Assembly: GCA_043767025.1 (NCBI GenBank)
Contig: JAYUHK010000061.1
Location: forward strand, 1 to 48,693
Source of the DNA: JAYUHK01 sp043767025
GTDB taxonomy: Bacteria > Bacteroidota > Bacteroidia > Chitinophagales > Saprospiraceae
Direction of reading: 5' to 3'
Length of the DNA: 48,693 bases
Shown: positions 34,089-42,922 of the stretch, piece after piece
Layout: each line of letters starts with the position of its first letter
How positions within the stretch are numbered: position 1 is the first letter of the stretch
Position numbers and translations under genes: made by a program
Notes under the pieces: generated by a model
Databases searched by the model: none
Told to the model about the DNA's origin: nothing
Seen by the model: only the letters and a program-made list of their open reading frames with translations

Positions 34089-34096
34089 AAATATAA
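34089..34096 (-). promoter_or_regulatory. Candidate -7 box of groES-groEL
   Basis: TATATTTG on the minus strand matches TAnnTTTG. TTTG lies 24 bp upstream of it, just beyond the usual spacing. Neither CIRCE nor another inverted heat-shock operator is visible in 33984-34164. Confidence 0.35.
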
Positions 34097-34164
34097 GTTT
34101 TTGGGAAATATAATGCGTCCAAACAATGAATGTTTGACAAAATGACAAAATGAGGCGGGATTTT

Positions 34165-34674
34165 TCACTTTTGATAGGTATCTTCATTTTTTATCCTGAA
34201 TGAAATCCCTAAAATATACTTTGCATCTATTGGTTTATTGTGCCACTTGCCCGATATCCATTTGGGCATAGAATGAACCACTTTAAGAGCTTCTTCGTCG
34301 CAGCCGCCTCCGATAGCACGCTCCAATTTTATATTCTTGAGCATACCAAACGTATCTACTACAAAACTAATAATGCTCTTCCCTTCTATATTGTTTGCAA
34401 TCGCATTCGAAGGATAGCAAAGGTTGGCATATATGTATTTTAACATTGCAGAATCACCTCCTACAAACTGTGGCATCTTATCAGCTACTTTGAAATTTTT
34501 TTCGTGCCCATAGGGCAATTCAGGCATATTACAAGCATTAAGTTCAGCTCCCGACTCCATCTCAACTTTCTGATTGTTTGTTTTTGGTAGCCCTTGTTGT
34601 TTTGTCTTCGGTGCATTTTGACCCATTAAAACACAAGCCAACAAGCTAAATATAAAAGTCAAAAATTTTTTCAT
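34165..34674 (-). CDS. TonB C-terminal-domain protein
   Basis: A 169-residue exported protein: signal peptide (MKKFLTFIFSLLACVLMGQ), a polar linker to about 60, and a TonB_C domain over the last 95 residues (FVGGDSAMLKYIYANLCYP, then VDTFGMLKNIKLERAIGGG and GISFRIKNED). Most TonB proteins keep an N-terminal anchor helix and a Pro-rich spanner. Here the helix looks cleavable and the spanner is missing, so it may not reach the outer membrane as a true energy coupler. An LLAC sequence in the signal could be a weak lipobox. Its job is unknown. Confidence 0.8.
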   Translation of the reverse strand: MKKFLTFIFSLLACVLMGQNAPKTKQQGLPKTNNQKVEMESGAELNACNMPELPYGHEKNFKVADKMPQFVGGDSAMLKYIYANLCYPSNAIANNIEGKSIISFVVDTFGMLKNIKLERAIGGGCDEEALKVVHSMPKWISGKWHNKPIDAKYILGISFRIKNEDTYQK

Positions 34675-34764
34675 AAAAAAATAATTTACAGTCAAATACT
34701 TGGTAAGATGCTATAACTTCCCAAAATGGTTGTACCAAAAAATATTTTTTTTCAAAAAAAATTC

Positions 34765-34772
34765 TACCTTTG
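34765..34772 (+). promoter_or_regulatory. Candidate -7 box of pyrG
   Basis: TACCTTTG matches TAnnTTTG, 34 bp before the pyrG start. A T-run lies in the usual -33 zone, but there is no clear TTTG. Confidence 0.5.
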
Positions 34773-34806
34773 TGTCCCGTAACGACTAATTCGTGACCAC
34801 AATTTT

Positions 34807-36444
34807 ATGACTAAATACATTTTTGTTACGGGCGGTGTCACCTCCTCGTTGGGCAAAGGAATCATCGCTGCCTCGCTCGCCAAGCTGCTTCAAGCGCGCG
34901 GGTTTTCGGTCACTATCCAGAAGTTTGACCCGTATCTCAACATCGACCCCGGCACTCTCAATCCTTACGAACACGGCGAATGTTACGTCACCGACGACGG
35001 CGCAGAAACCGACTTGGATCTCGGTCATTACGAGCGTTTCCTCAACACGCCGACCTCACAAGCCAACAACGTTACGACTGGACGAATCTACCAAACCGTA
35101 ATCAACCAAGAGCGCGCTGGCGCGTATTTGGGCAAAACCGTCCAAGTCGTGCCGCACATTACGGACGAAATAAAACGCCGCGTTCAACTTTTGGGCAACC
35201 AAAATCGCTACGACATCGTCATTACAGAACTCGGCGGCACCGTCGGCGACATCGAAAGTCTGCCTTATTTGGAGGCGTTGCGGCAGTTCCGTTGGGACAT
35301 GGGCAGCGACAACTGTTTGGTCGTCCACCTCACGCTGGTTCCGTATTTGAGTGCCGCCAAAGAACTGAAAACCAAGCCTACCCAACATTCTGTAAAGGAA
35401 CTTCTGTCGGCAGGAATCCAGCCTGATATATTAGTATGCCGCACCGAATATCCGCTCAATATGGATTTGAAGCGCAAACTCGCACTTTTTTGCAACGTCG
35501 ATGTCATGTCCGTCATCGAAGCCATCGATGCTGATACGATTTATGACGTTCCGATGCTGATGATGAAAGAAAAATTGGACACCGTAGTCATCAATAAGCT
35601 CCGACTCAAAGACCGCCGCGAACCTGAAATGAAAGTCTGGAAAGCGTTTTTGAAAAAATTGAAAACTCCGACCGCCGAAGTGCGAATCGGACTCATAGGA
35701 AAATACAACGAACTTCCTGATGCCTATAAATCTATTTACGAGTCGTTTATTCACGCTGGCGCGGTCAATGAAACCAAAGTAATTATTGTGCCGATACACT
35801 CGGAGGATTTGGAGAAAAAAAATGCCGATATTCCGTTTTTGCTCCACAACTTGCACGGAGTTTTGGTGGCTCCGGGATTCGGAGAGCGCGGTATCGAGGG
35901 CAAACTCAATGCCATAAAATACGTCCGAGAACAGAAAATTCCATTTTTTGGTATCTGTTTGGGAATGCAGTGCGCCGTCGTGGAGTATGCGCGCCATGTG
36001 CTGATGCTTGCGGACGCTGCCTCCACAGAAGTCGCTCCCAAAACGCCGCACCCTGTCATTGACCTGATGGAGGGACAAAAAAATGTTGCTCAAAAAGGCG
36101 GCACCATGCGTTTGGGCAGTTACGCTTGTGACCTCAAAAAAAAGACCATCGCCCACAATGCTTACAAGTCTTTGAAGATAAATGAACGCCACCGCCATCG
36201 CTATGAGTTTAATAATCGGTACCTTACGCAACTCGAAGCGGCTGGAATGACGGTGAGTGGGACTAACCCCGACACCAATTTGGTGGAGATAATCGAACTC
36301 GAAAATCATCCTTGGTTCGTCGGAGTGCAATTTCACCCCGAGCTAAAAAGTACGGTAGAAATGCCGCACCCCTTGTTTGTAAGTTTCGTAAAAGCGGCTT
36401 TGCAATACTCTGAATCATTGAAAAAAAGCAGTGAAAAAAAGTGA
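34807..36444 (+). CDS. pyrG: CTP synthase
   Basis: A 545-residue enzyme that makes CTP from UTP, ATP and glutamine. The N-terminal amidoligase domain starts with TKYIFVTGGVTSSLGKGI and carries QKFDPYLNIDPGTLNP. The C-terminal class I glutamine amidotransferase domain has the nucleophile Cys in FFGICLGMQCA and the His-Glu pair in VQFHPELKS. It is full length and ordinary. The stop overlaps the GTG start of the next gene by four bases. Confidence 0.97.
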   Translation: MTKYIFVTGGVTSSLGKGIIAASLAKLLQARGFSVTIQKFDPYLNIDPGTLNPYEHGECYVTDDGAETDLDLGHYERFLNTPTSQANNVTTGRIYQTVINQERAGAYLGKTVQVVPHITDEIKRRVQLLGNQNRYDIVITELGGTVGDIESLPYLEALRQFRWDMGSDNCLVVHLTLVPYLSAAKELKTKPTQHSVKELLSAGIQPDILVCRTEYPLNMDLKRKLALFCNVDVMSVIEAIDADTIYDVPMLMMKEKLDTVVINKLRLKDRREPEMKVWKAFLKKLKTPTAEVRIGLIGKYNELPDAYKSIYESFIHAGAVNETKVIIVPIHSEDLEKKNADIPFLLHNLHGVLVAPGFGERGIEGKLNAIKYVREQKIPFFGICLGMQCAVVEYARHVLMLADAASTEVAPKTPHPVIDLMEGQKNVAQKGGTMRLGSYACDLKKKTIAHNAYKSLKINERHRHRYEFNNRYLTQLEAAGMTVSGTNPDTNLVEIIELENHPWFVGVQFHPELKSTVEMPHPLFVSFVKAALQYSESLKKSSEKK

Positions 36445-37844
36445 AAAAAAACGACTTTTTGCTTTGCTTGCCTTTTTTCATAGGCTTTTGGATGCTGACT
36501 TTTCTGGTTCGCACGCATGGTTTTTTTTGGGATACTGCGTTGCTTTCCTCCAAAGCAGCGAGTTTTTTTTATGAAAATAATTTCGCTTCGTTGCTCCTTC
36601 CTGCCGAGTTCGACGCGGGACATCCGCCGCTAATGGGTTGGTATTTGGCGATGGTTTGGAAGATTTTTGGAAAAACACTTTTTGTGTCACATTTTGCAGT
36701 ATTTCCATTTTTAATTGGCATTGTCTGGCAGCTTCTTCAACTCCTAAAAAATGTAGTTCCCGAGCGTTTCCATTTCGTTAGTTTGCTCGTGCTGCTGTCA
36801 GACGCGACATTTCTTTCGCAAGCCACTTTGGTCGCGCCAGATTTGGTATTGGCATTTGGGTTTTTGTTGGCGAGCAACGGAATTTTTAAAGAGAAAAATT
36901 GGCAAATTCAACTCGGTACGCTGCTAATTGGATTTATCAGTTTGCGTGGAATATTTATGATTCCGAGCTTGATTCTTTTTTATTATTTCAAAAAAAATAT
37001 TAATAGAAATAATTTTAAAATACTGACTGTCAATAGTTTAAAGTTATTTCTGCCGCCGATATTTTTAATTTTTGCCTACTTGACTTTTCATTTTCAGCAA
37101 ACGGGTTGGTGGATTTTTACACCCAACGATGCGTGGAGCGACGGCAGAAAAATTGTTAATATCAGCCAATTTTTTAGGAATATTGGTATTTCTATTTGGC
37201 GGCTCATTGATTTTGGACGTGTTTTGGGCGTTGTAGTTTTTCTTATTTTTGCTTTTTTAAGCCTAAAAAAACGCTCCAAATTGAGCAAGGAAAGTCAAGA
37301 TTTCATCTTTTTAGGCATTTCTATTTTAGTCATTTTATTGCCTGCCCTCTGCATTTCTACCAATCCAATCGGACACCGATATTGGATTATTTTTCAATTT
37401 ATTTTTGTTATAATCACTATTTCAATAGTCACAAACTATCAAAAAAATAATAAAATTATTTTCTTGATTCTATCGCTCGTCATCGCTACCCAAATAAGTG
37501 GCAACTTTTGGATTTATCCACGTGGCATAGCGATGGGTTGGGATTCGACGCTGGCGCATCTTCCATACTACGAGCTGCGCCGCCAAGTTCAGGCAGACTT
37601 GCGCGATTTTCCGCACCCGATTGGGTCTTCGTTTCCGAACCTTTCTTCCGAAAAATACTTTTCGCTCGGCAAGAACGAAACTACTTGGCGCAACAAAAAT
37701 TTAGACACCGACGAGTGGATTTTGTACTCCAACGTCTGCAATGATTTTTCGGACGAAGAACTCCAAAAATTAGATTCAGAATGGAGTGTCCAGCAAAATT
37801 GGACTTCCGAGAATATTTCATTTGTACTGTATCAAAAAAAGTGA
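36441..37844 (+). CDS. GT-C-type (family 39-like) membrane glycosyltransferase-like protein
   Basis: A 467-residue polytopic inner-membrane protein with about ten predicted helices. Near the start, after the first helix, FFWDTALLSSKAASFFYEN and later AEFDAGHPPLMGWYLA give the D and the D-x-G-H-P-P pattern of the ArnT/PMT-like GT-C fold, which transfers sugar from a polyprenyl phosphate donor. The acceptor is unknown. The first codon is GTG, overlapping the pyrG stop (GTGA), so it is probably translated by coupling. The C-terminal 90 residues are soluble. No glycan genes are beside it. Confidence 0.75.
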   Translation: MKKNDFLLCLPFFIGFWMLTFLVRTHGFFWDTALLSSKAASFFYENNFASLLLPAEFDAGHPPLMGWYLAMVWKIFGKTLFVSHFAVFPFLIGIVWQLLQLLKNVVPERFHFVSLLVLLSDATFLSQATLVAPDLVLAFGFLLASNGIFKEKNWQIQLGTLLIGFISLRGIFMIPSLILFYYFKKNINRNNFKILTVNSLKLFLPPIFLIFAYLTFHFQQTGWWIFTPNDAWSDGRKIVNISQFFRNIGISIWRLIDFGRVLGVVVFLIFAFLSLKKRSKLSKESQDFIFLGISILVILLPALCISTNPIGHRYWIIFQFIFVIITISIVTNYQKNNKIIFLILSLVIATQISGNFWIYPRGIAMGWDSTLAHLPYYELRRQVQADLRDFPHPIGSSFPNLSSEKYFSLGKNETTWRNKNLDTDEWILYSNVCNDFSDEELQKLDSEWSVQQNWTSENISFVLYQKK

Positions 37845-38170
37845 TTGTCCGACATTGCTTATTCCAACATCTGCACTAAAAACGAAAATCAAACGACTAA
37901 AAATAGATTAAAAACAATAAGTAGTTATAAGTTTTTAGTTTTTAATTTTGAGTCATCATAAACTATTGAAAATCAATGAATTATGTCGAACACTAAATGT
38001 TATCTATTTAAGTGTAAGAACAATGTGTGACGGAGTTTTTGTGATAACAATGACTGCATTGATAGTCAGAGCAAGACTGTAAAAAAAATTTAATATGTCA
38101 AATTACGTTTTTTGTGGCTCAATATTTGCTATTTAATGCTTATTACTTTCTATAATAAAAATTACAACAG
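37845..38170. other. Intergenic block with the second 104-bp repeat
   Basis: A 326-bp gap. 37918-38021 is copy 2 of the inverted repeat. After it come TGACT-GCATTGAT-AGTCA (38049-38066, a weak hairpin) and an AT-rich leader before the PD-(D/E)XK gene. No gene, terminator with T-run or full promoter is clear. Confidence 0.55.
37918..38021 (+). repeat. 104-bp inverted repeat, copy 2
   Basis: About 94 % identical to the reverse complement of 29966-30069. Both copies start and stop at the same bases, which points to a unit with defined ends rather than chance similarity. It lies after the GT-C-type gene and before the accessory genes at 38171-39971. Confidence 0.85.
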
Positions 38171-39196
38171 ATGAAACCAAATATTTTTGACATCGCAACA
38201 AAAGAGCTGTCCCAAGACGGCTTTTTTACTTGGCTTTTGCAGTGGGCAGACCCTAAAAACAGCCAATACAACCAACCTCTGAACGAAACGGCAAAAGACT
38301 TTGTAAGGTTGTTACTTAATAAGCCAGCAGATTTTCAAATTCAAGAAGTTAAAACTCAAAATCAATGGAAAAATATTGATATTTGCGCTGAAATAAATTG
38401 CAAGTATTTCATTGTTATTGAAGACAAAACCAATGCAGGCGAACATTCTGAACAATTAGATCGCTATAAAAAAAAATCTGAAGAATGGTGTAAGGAAAAT
38501 AAATATGAAGAACCTATTTTCATTTATCTGAAAACAGGAAACGAGAGTTTATTCTTACTTGAAAAAGTTAAAGAACAGGGCTTTTCTGTCATTGATAGAA
38601 AAGCAGTTTTGAGCGTCTTGAACAAAAGAGAAATAGCCAATGACATATTTAATGACTTCAAGGAACGTTTGAAGGGTATTGAAGAAGCAACCAATTCTTT
38701 TATAGAATTTAAAAAAATAACTTCTAATTGGAGAGCAGCAGAAGGCTTTTTTATGGCTCTTGAAAAACAAATAAGCGAACTGACAAAACCAGAATGGCGT
38801 TATGTAGCAAACCCAACAGGTGGCTTTTTGGGCTTTTGGTATCATAGGAAATATATAACCGAAGTCGGAGAAATCTACATTCAAATTGAAAATTCTGTTA
38901 AAGGTAATATTCAGCTTGTAATTAAAATTTCTGCAACGACACCAAGTACGAAAACCTTGTATCGTGTGTTCGGCGAGATAGAGCCATTTGCAAAAAAACA
39001 AGGTCTTACAATTTTAAAACCATACAAATACAGAGCGGGTGTGACTTCTACATTAGCAGTTATTGAAAACGCGTTCACGGTTGTTGATGGAAATATTGAG
39101 CTTGACAAATTTAGATTGACTCTAAAAAAATTAGAACAAACGCTTGACGAGTATTTCGAAAAAACAACGCAACAGCCCAACGAGATTCTTTCCTAA
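38171..39196 (+). CDS. PD-(D/E)XK nuclease superfamily protein
   Basis: A 341-residue protein. The N-terminal 150 residues read FDIATKELSQDGFFTWLLQW and then NIDICAEI...YFIVIEDKTNAGEHSEQLDRY. D70 with E84-D-K86 makes a complete PD-(D/E)XK metal site, as in the PDDEXK_4 group of phage- and defence-associated nucleases. The C-terminal 190 residues are not recognised; they contain a W-rich segment (FLGFWYHRKYIT). No methylase or helicase sits beside it, so it is a solitary nuclease. It is in a short accessory stretch between core genes and could be a defence or mobile-element gene. The start ATG is well placed and the gene is intact. Confidence 0.8.
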   Translation: MKPNIFDIATKELSQDGFFTWLLQWADPKNSQYNQPLNETAKDFVRLLLNKPADFQIQEVKTQNQWKNIDICAEINCKYFIVIEDKTNAGEHSEQLDRYKKKSEEWCKENKYEEPIFIYLKTGNESLFLLEKVKEQGFSVIDRKAVLSVLNKREIANDIFNDFKERLKGIEEATNSFIEFKKITSNWRAAEGFFMALEKQISELTKPEWRYVANPTGGFLGFWYHRKYITEVGEIYIQIENSVKGNIQLVIKISATTPSTKTLYRVFGEIEPFAKKQGLTILKPYKYRAGVTSTLAVIENAFTVVDGNIELDKFRLTLKKLEQTLDEYFEKTTQQPNEILS

Positions 39197-39208
39197 CGAA
39201 ATAGCAGG

Positions 39209-39225
39209 GCTGAATTGAGTGTTTG
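39209..39225 (+). repeat. 17-bp direct repeat, left copy
   Basis: GCTGAATTGAGTGTTTG, 12 bp after the PD-(D/E)XK stop. An exact second copy is at 40004-40020. AGCAG also occurs a few bases before each copy. Confidence 0.8.
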
Positions 39226-39333
39226 AATATTTCTGTGGCATCGATATACAAAGCACATTAATACAACTTCCAAATACTGACATTTTACAAAATCTAAATA
39301 TATTTTGTAAATTTACATCAAATTGAAATTAAA

Positions 39334-39579
39334 ATGGATAATTCATACATTGCTTTTGACGAACTCAAAAAACTCTACCCAGATGAATGGGTGCTTTTAG
39401 GCGAACCTGAAATGAAAAATACATCTGTTCTGGGAGGTATTGTTTTGTACCACAGCAAAGACAAAAAAGAAGTTTGTTACATCGGCAGGGACAAAATCGC
39501 GGACTACTCAACAGTTACTATCACATTCGCGGGTGACTTGAAACAACATCGTAAAATCGGCATACTAAAACGGCTATGA
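39334..39579 (+). CDS. Small protein paired with a retropepsin-like protein
   Basis: An 81-residue cytoplasmic protein beginning MDNSYIAFDELKKLYPDEWV and containing GGIVLYHSKDKKEVCYIG. I recall proteins with the YPDEWV start next to retropepsin-like genes in cyanobacteria and other bacteria, but no function is assigned. It overlaps the next gene by four bases (ATGA), so the two are translated together. It has no catalytic motif; a binding partner or substrate of the protease is one possibility. Confidence 0.75.
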   Translation: MDNSYIAFDELKKLYPDEWVLLGEPEMKNTSVLGGIVLYHSKDKKEVCYIGRDKIADYSTVTITFAGDLKQHRKIGILKRL

Positions 39580-39971
39580 AAATTTTTCCATTCGACTTGC
39601 CTACAGACGAAGATGTTATTATTGTTAACGCTTCTATTGAAGGTAAATTCAAACTTCGCTTGGCACTCGACACCGCAGCTACACATACTACCATTGACAG
39701 CAACGTTTTGTACTTTTCGGGCTACGAACTAAAAAATAGCAAAGGTGAAAAGGAGATTGAAACATCAAATGGAATTATAATTGTAGAAACATTCAACCTT
39801 GAACAAATAGAATGTTTAGGAATTATCAAAACTGGTTTTGAAGTTCAGGTTTACGACTTTTTAGCTCACGGAATTGCATCAGACTATGACGGCGTAGTTG
39901 GGCTTAACTTTTTAAAACATCATAAATTTTGTATAGACATTATGAAAAGCGAAGTCAGCGTTGATATTTGA
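39576..39971 (+). CDS. Retropepsin-like aspartic protease
   Basis: A 131-residue single-lobe aspartic protease of the retropepsin type, which would act as a dimer. The catalytic motif is D32-T33-A34 in LRLALDTAATHTTID, a DTA variant of DTG that retropepsins tolerate. The family end DGVVGLNFLKHHKFCIDI replaces the I-(I/L)-G-R helix. There is no signal peptide or membrane helix, so it is cytoplasmic. It is coupled to the 81-residue protein upstream, and the pair lies between 17-bp direct repeats. The natural substrate of such bacterial proteins is unknown. Confidence 0.82.
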   Translation: MKIFPFDLPTDEDVIIVNASIEGKFKLRLALDTAATHTTIDSNVLYFSGYELKNSKGEKEIETSNGIIIVETFNLEQIECLGIIKTGFEVQVYDFLAHGIASDYDGVVGLNFLKHHKFCIDIMKSEVSVDI

Positions 39972-40003
39972 ACAGTGTCTTTTACAAAAGTACAAGCAGA
40001 AGT

Positions 40004-40020
40004 GCTGAATTGAGTGTTTG
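40004..40020 (+). repeat. 17-bp direct repeat, right copy
   Basis: Identical to 39209-39225, 32 bp after the retropepsin stop. The two copies bound a 795-bp unit with exactly the two-gene module. Confidence 0.8.
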
Positions 40021-40089
40021 CACACGCAACTGAAATCTAAAGCAATAAACTACAATCCACCTAATTTCACGGCAAGCCTAACCAATCCC

Positions 40090-42687
40090 CTACTCCTCCG
40101 CAGGTATTACCACATCGGCACTCGGCTGGGCGGCTTCTCCTTCGATTAATTCTATTGTATCCGTGATTTCCACTTCTGGTTCGCGAGCGACTACGGCGAT
40201 GTCGGCGATTTCGTCGCCTTCGTCCAACCTGATTATTCTAACGCCTTGCGTAGCGCGACCCATCACTCGAAGTTCGGACATTGGCGTTCTGATGATGATG
40301 CCCGATTTGTTGGTTATCATCAAGTCGTCGTCGTCCTTTACTATTTTTATGGCTATCAAAAGTCCAGTTTTGTCGGTAATATTAAGCGTTTTTACGCCTT
40401 TTCCGCCTCTGTTCGTCACTCGATATGCTTCGATGTCCGTCCGCTTGCCATAGCCTTTTTCGGAAATAACCAAAATGGTTTCGCTTGGGTCTTCGGCATT
40501 GACGCATACCATTCCGATAATCACATTGTCCGTAATTTCGCTGTCTTGGAGGTCTTGCCCACGCACTCCAGAAGCCGTCCGCCCCATTGGACGCACTTTG
40601 CTTTCGTTGAACCTGATGGCGCGACCTGCTTTATTAGCTAAAATAATTTCATTTTTGCCATTCGTCAATTTTGCCTCCAGCAGTTGGTCATCGTCGTTGA
40701 TGCTGATGGCTTGGATACCGTTGGCGCGCGGACGCGAGTAGTCTGCCAGCAATGTTTTCTTAATCTGTCCATTTTTGGTACAGAAAATAATGAAATTATT
40801 TTGTAAATAATCTACGTCGGTCAAATCTTTTACGACGATGAAAGCGCGTACTTTATCGTCGGCTGGAAGGTTGATAATGTTCTGAATCACGCGTCCGCCA
40901 GCAGTTTTGGCAGCTTCGGGGATTTCATAAACACGCAGCCAGTAGCACTTTCCTTTTTCGGTGAAGAGCAACAAATAGTTGAGTGTGTCGGCTACAAATA
41001 ATTGTTCGATAAAATCTTCATCGCGGGTTTTGCTGCCTTTCGAGCCACGTCCGCCACGTCCTTGCGCTCTATATTCGCTTGATTTTGTGCGCTTTACATA
41101 GCCCAAATGAGAAATAGTCACTACCATTTCCTCATTGGCAATCATATCTTCGATGCTGATTTCGCCGTCGGCGTAGCTGATTTCGGTACGCCGAGCGTCG
41201 CCAAAACGTTCTTTCATATCCAGCAATTCCGCTTTGATTACGTCGCGGCGCAGTTGTTCGTCCCCGATGATGGTATTGAGATAGTCAATATTTTTCAATA
41301 ATTCGGCGTATTCACTGCGGATTTTGTCGCGCTCCAAACCCGTCAAACGCTGCAAACGCATTTCGAGAATAGCTTTGGCTTGGAGTTCGGACAGATTGTA
41401 AGTATTTCCAGCTCCGATAACCGACAAAACGATGCTGTCGATGGGATTGAAAACTTTTGCCATAAGGCTTTCTCTGGCTTCGTCGGGATTTTTGGAGCGG
41501 CGAATGAGGTCTATCACTTCGTCCAAATCGTCAATCGCTACCAGCAATCCTTCGAGAATGTGCGCGCGTTCTTGCGCTTTTTTGAGGTCAAATTGCGCGC
41601 GGCGCAACACTACTTCCAAACGAAATTTGATAAATTCCGTAATTAACTGCTTGAGATTGAGGGTATAAGGTCTGCCATTTACCAAACAAACGTTGTTGAT
41701 ACCAAAAGAAGTTTGGAGCGAAGTGTATTTGTAAAGGCTGCTCAAAACGACATTTGCCTGTGAATCTCTGCGTATTTCTACCACCACTCGCATACCTGTT
41801 CTGTCCGATTCGTCGCGAATATCGCTGATACCTGTGAGCCTTTTTTCATTGACCAACTCTGCGATTTTTGCCACCAACACAGCTTTATTGACTTGGTATG
41901 GTATTTCAGTGATGATGATTGTTTCCTTGCCATTTCCTGCGGTTTCGATGGTGGCGCGTCCGCGCACGACCACTTTCCCACGTCCAGTTTCAAAGCCTTC
42001 ACGCACGCCGTTGTAACCATATATAATGCCGCCCGTCGGAAAATCAGGAGCTGTGATGTGCGTCATCAACTCTGGAATATCAATGTCAGGATTGTCGATA
42101 GCTGCGATAGTGCCGTTGATAACTTCGGTCAGGTTGTGAGGCAGCATATTGGTTGCCATACCGACTGCAATGCCCGACGCACCGTTGATGAGAAGATTGG
42201 GGATTTTGGTGGGCAGTACCGTAGGCTCTTCGAGAGAGTCGTCGAAGTTGAATTTAAAATTAACGGTATCTTTGTTGATGTCCGCTAAAAATTCCTCTGT
42301 GATTCGCTTGAACCTTGCTTCTGTGTATCGCATTGCGGCAGGGCTGTCGCCATCTACGGAGCCAAAATTGCCTTGTCCGTCCACGAGTGGGTAGCGGAGT
42401 GACCAGTCTTGCGCCATGCGCACCATTGCGTCATAGACCGATGAGTCGCCGTGAGGGTGGTATTTTCCCAACACTTCGCCCACGATACGAGCGGATTTTT
42501 TGTGCGCTTTGTTAAAATTTACGCCCAATTCAGACATTCCATACAGCACGCGGCGGTGGACGGGTTTCAAGCCGTCCCGCACATCGGGCAAAGCCCGCGA
42601 AACGATGACTGACATCGAATAATCAATGTAAGCAGTCTTCATTTCCTGTTCGATATTGATAGGAATTATTCTGGAATCAACACTCAT
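40090..42687 (-). CDS. gyrA: DNA gyrase subunit A
   Basis: An 865-residue type II topoisomerase subunit that cuts and rejoins DNA to add negative supercoils. The catalytic tyrosine is Y121 in AAMRYTEARF. The quinolone-determining region reads HPHGDSSVYDAMVRMAQ, with S82 and D86 at the E. coli S83 and D87 positions, so no classical resistance change is seen there. The C-terminal beta-pinwheel carries QGRGGRG, a variant of the gyrase box QRRGGKG. The start at 42687 gives the normal N-terminus SVDSRIIPINIEQEMKTAYI. An open frame runs further upstream but has no gyrase character and overlaps the divergent dus gene. Confidence 0.97.
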   Translation of the reverse strand: MSVDSRIIPINIEQEMKTAYIDYSMSVIVSRALPDVRDGLKPVHRRVLYGMSELGVNFNKAHKKSARIVGEVLGKYHPHGDSSVYDAMVRMAQDWSLRYPLVDGQGNFGSVDGDSPAAMRYTEARFKRITEEFLADINKDTVNFKFNFDDSLEEPTVLPTKIPNLLINGASGIAVGMATNMLPHNLTEVINGTIAAIDNPDIDIPELMTHITAPDFPTGGIIYGYNGVREGFETGRGKVVVRGRATIETAGNGKETIIITEIPYQVNKAVLVAKIAELVNEKRLTGISDIRDESDRTGMRVVVEIRRDSQANVVLSSLYKYTSLQTSFGINNVCLVNGRPYTLNLKQLITEFIKFRLEVVLRRAQFDLKKAQERAHILEGLLVAIDDLDEVIDLIRRSKNPDEARESLMAKVFNPIDSIVLSVIGAGNTYNLSELQAKAILEMRLQRLTGLERDKIRSEYAELLKNIDYLNTIIGDEQLRRDVIKAELLDMKERFGDARRTEISYADGEISIEDMIANEEMVVTISHLGYVKRTKSSEYRAQGRGGRGSKGSKTRDEDFIEQLFVADTLNYLLLFTEKGKCYWLRVYEIPEAAKTAGGRVIQNIINLPADDKVRAFIVVKDLTDVDYLQNNFIIFCTKNGQIKKTLLADYSRPRANGIQAISINDDDQLLEAKLTNGKNEIILANKAGRAIRFNESKVRPMGRTASGVRGQDLQDSEITDNVIIGMVCVNAEDPSETILVISEKGYGKRTDIEAYRVTNRGGKGVKTLNITDKTGLLIAIKIVKDDDDLMITNKSGIIIRTPMSELRVMGRATQGVRIIRLDEGDEIADIAVVAREPEVEITDTIELIEGEAAQPSADVVIPAEE

Positions 42688-42725
42688 AGTTTGTTTTATT
42701 AGTAACAGATATTTATAAAATCGTG

Positions 42726-42733
42726 CAAATATA
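42726..42733 (-). promoter_or_regulatory. Candidate -7 box of gyrA
   Basis: TATATTTG on the minus strand, 38 bp before the gyrA start, matches TAnnTTTG. Confidence 0.45.
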
Positions 42734-42871
42734 AAACAAATTTTTGATTTATTTTCTGGAATTTTTCTAAAATAAGCCGTTCCCTTTTTTCCTTCTTTTT
42801 TAGAAAATTTGCAACTCTTGAACGGTAAAAAACAAAAAAAAACAAAAAAAAAGTCCAAACAACTTTTTTTA

Positions 42872-42905
42872 TTGTTAAACTCTTTAATATTTTCCCGTAC
42901 TTTTG
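42872..42905 (+). promoter_or_regulatory. Bacteroidota-type promoter of dus
   Basis: TTG (42872-42874), 23-bp spacer, TACTTTTG (42898-42905). The expected transcript start is near 42912, only about 10 bases before the chosen TTG start codon. That rules out upstream starts for this gene. Confidence 0.65.
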
Positions 42906-42922
42906 TGCCAAAACGAAATATT

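Noticed and set aside
33984..34164. CIRCE heat-shock operator upstream of groES
   Set aside because: No TTAGCACTC/GAGTGCTAA inverted repeat or close variant is present.
39191..39230. Classical integron attC site after the PD-(D/E)XK gene
   Set aside because: CCTAAC is present at the stop codon, but the matching GTTRRRY end is not found at a proper distance, so only direct repeats are reported.
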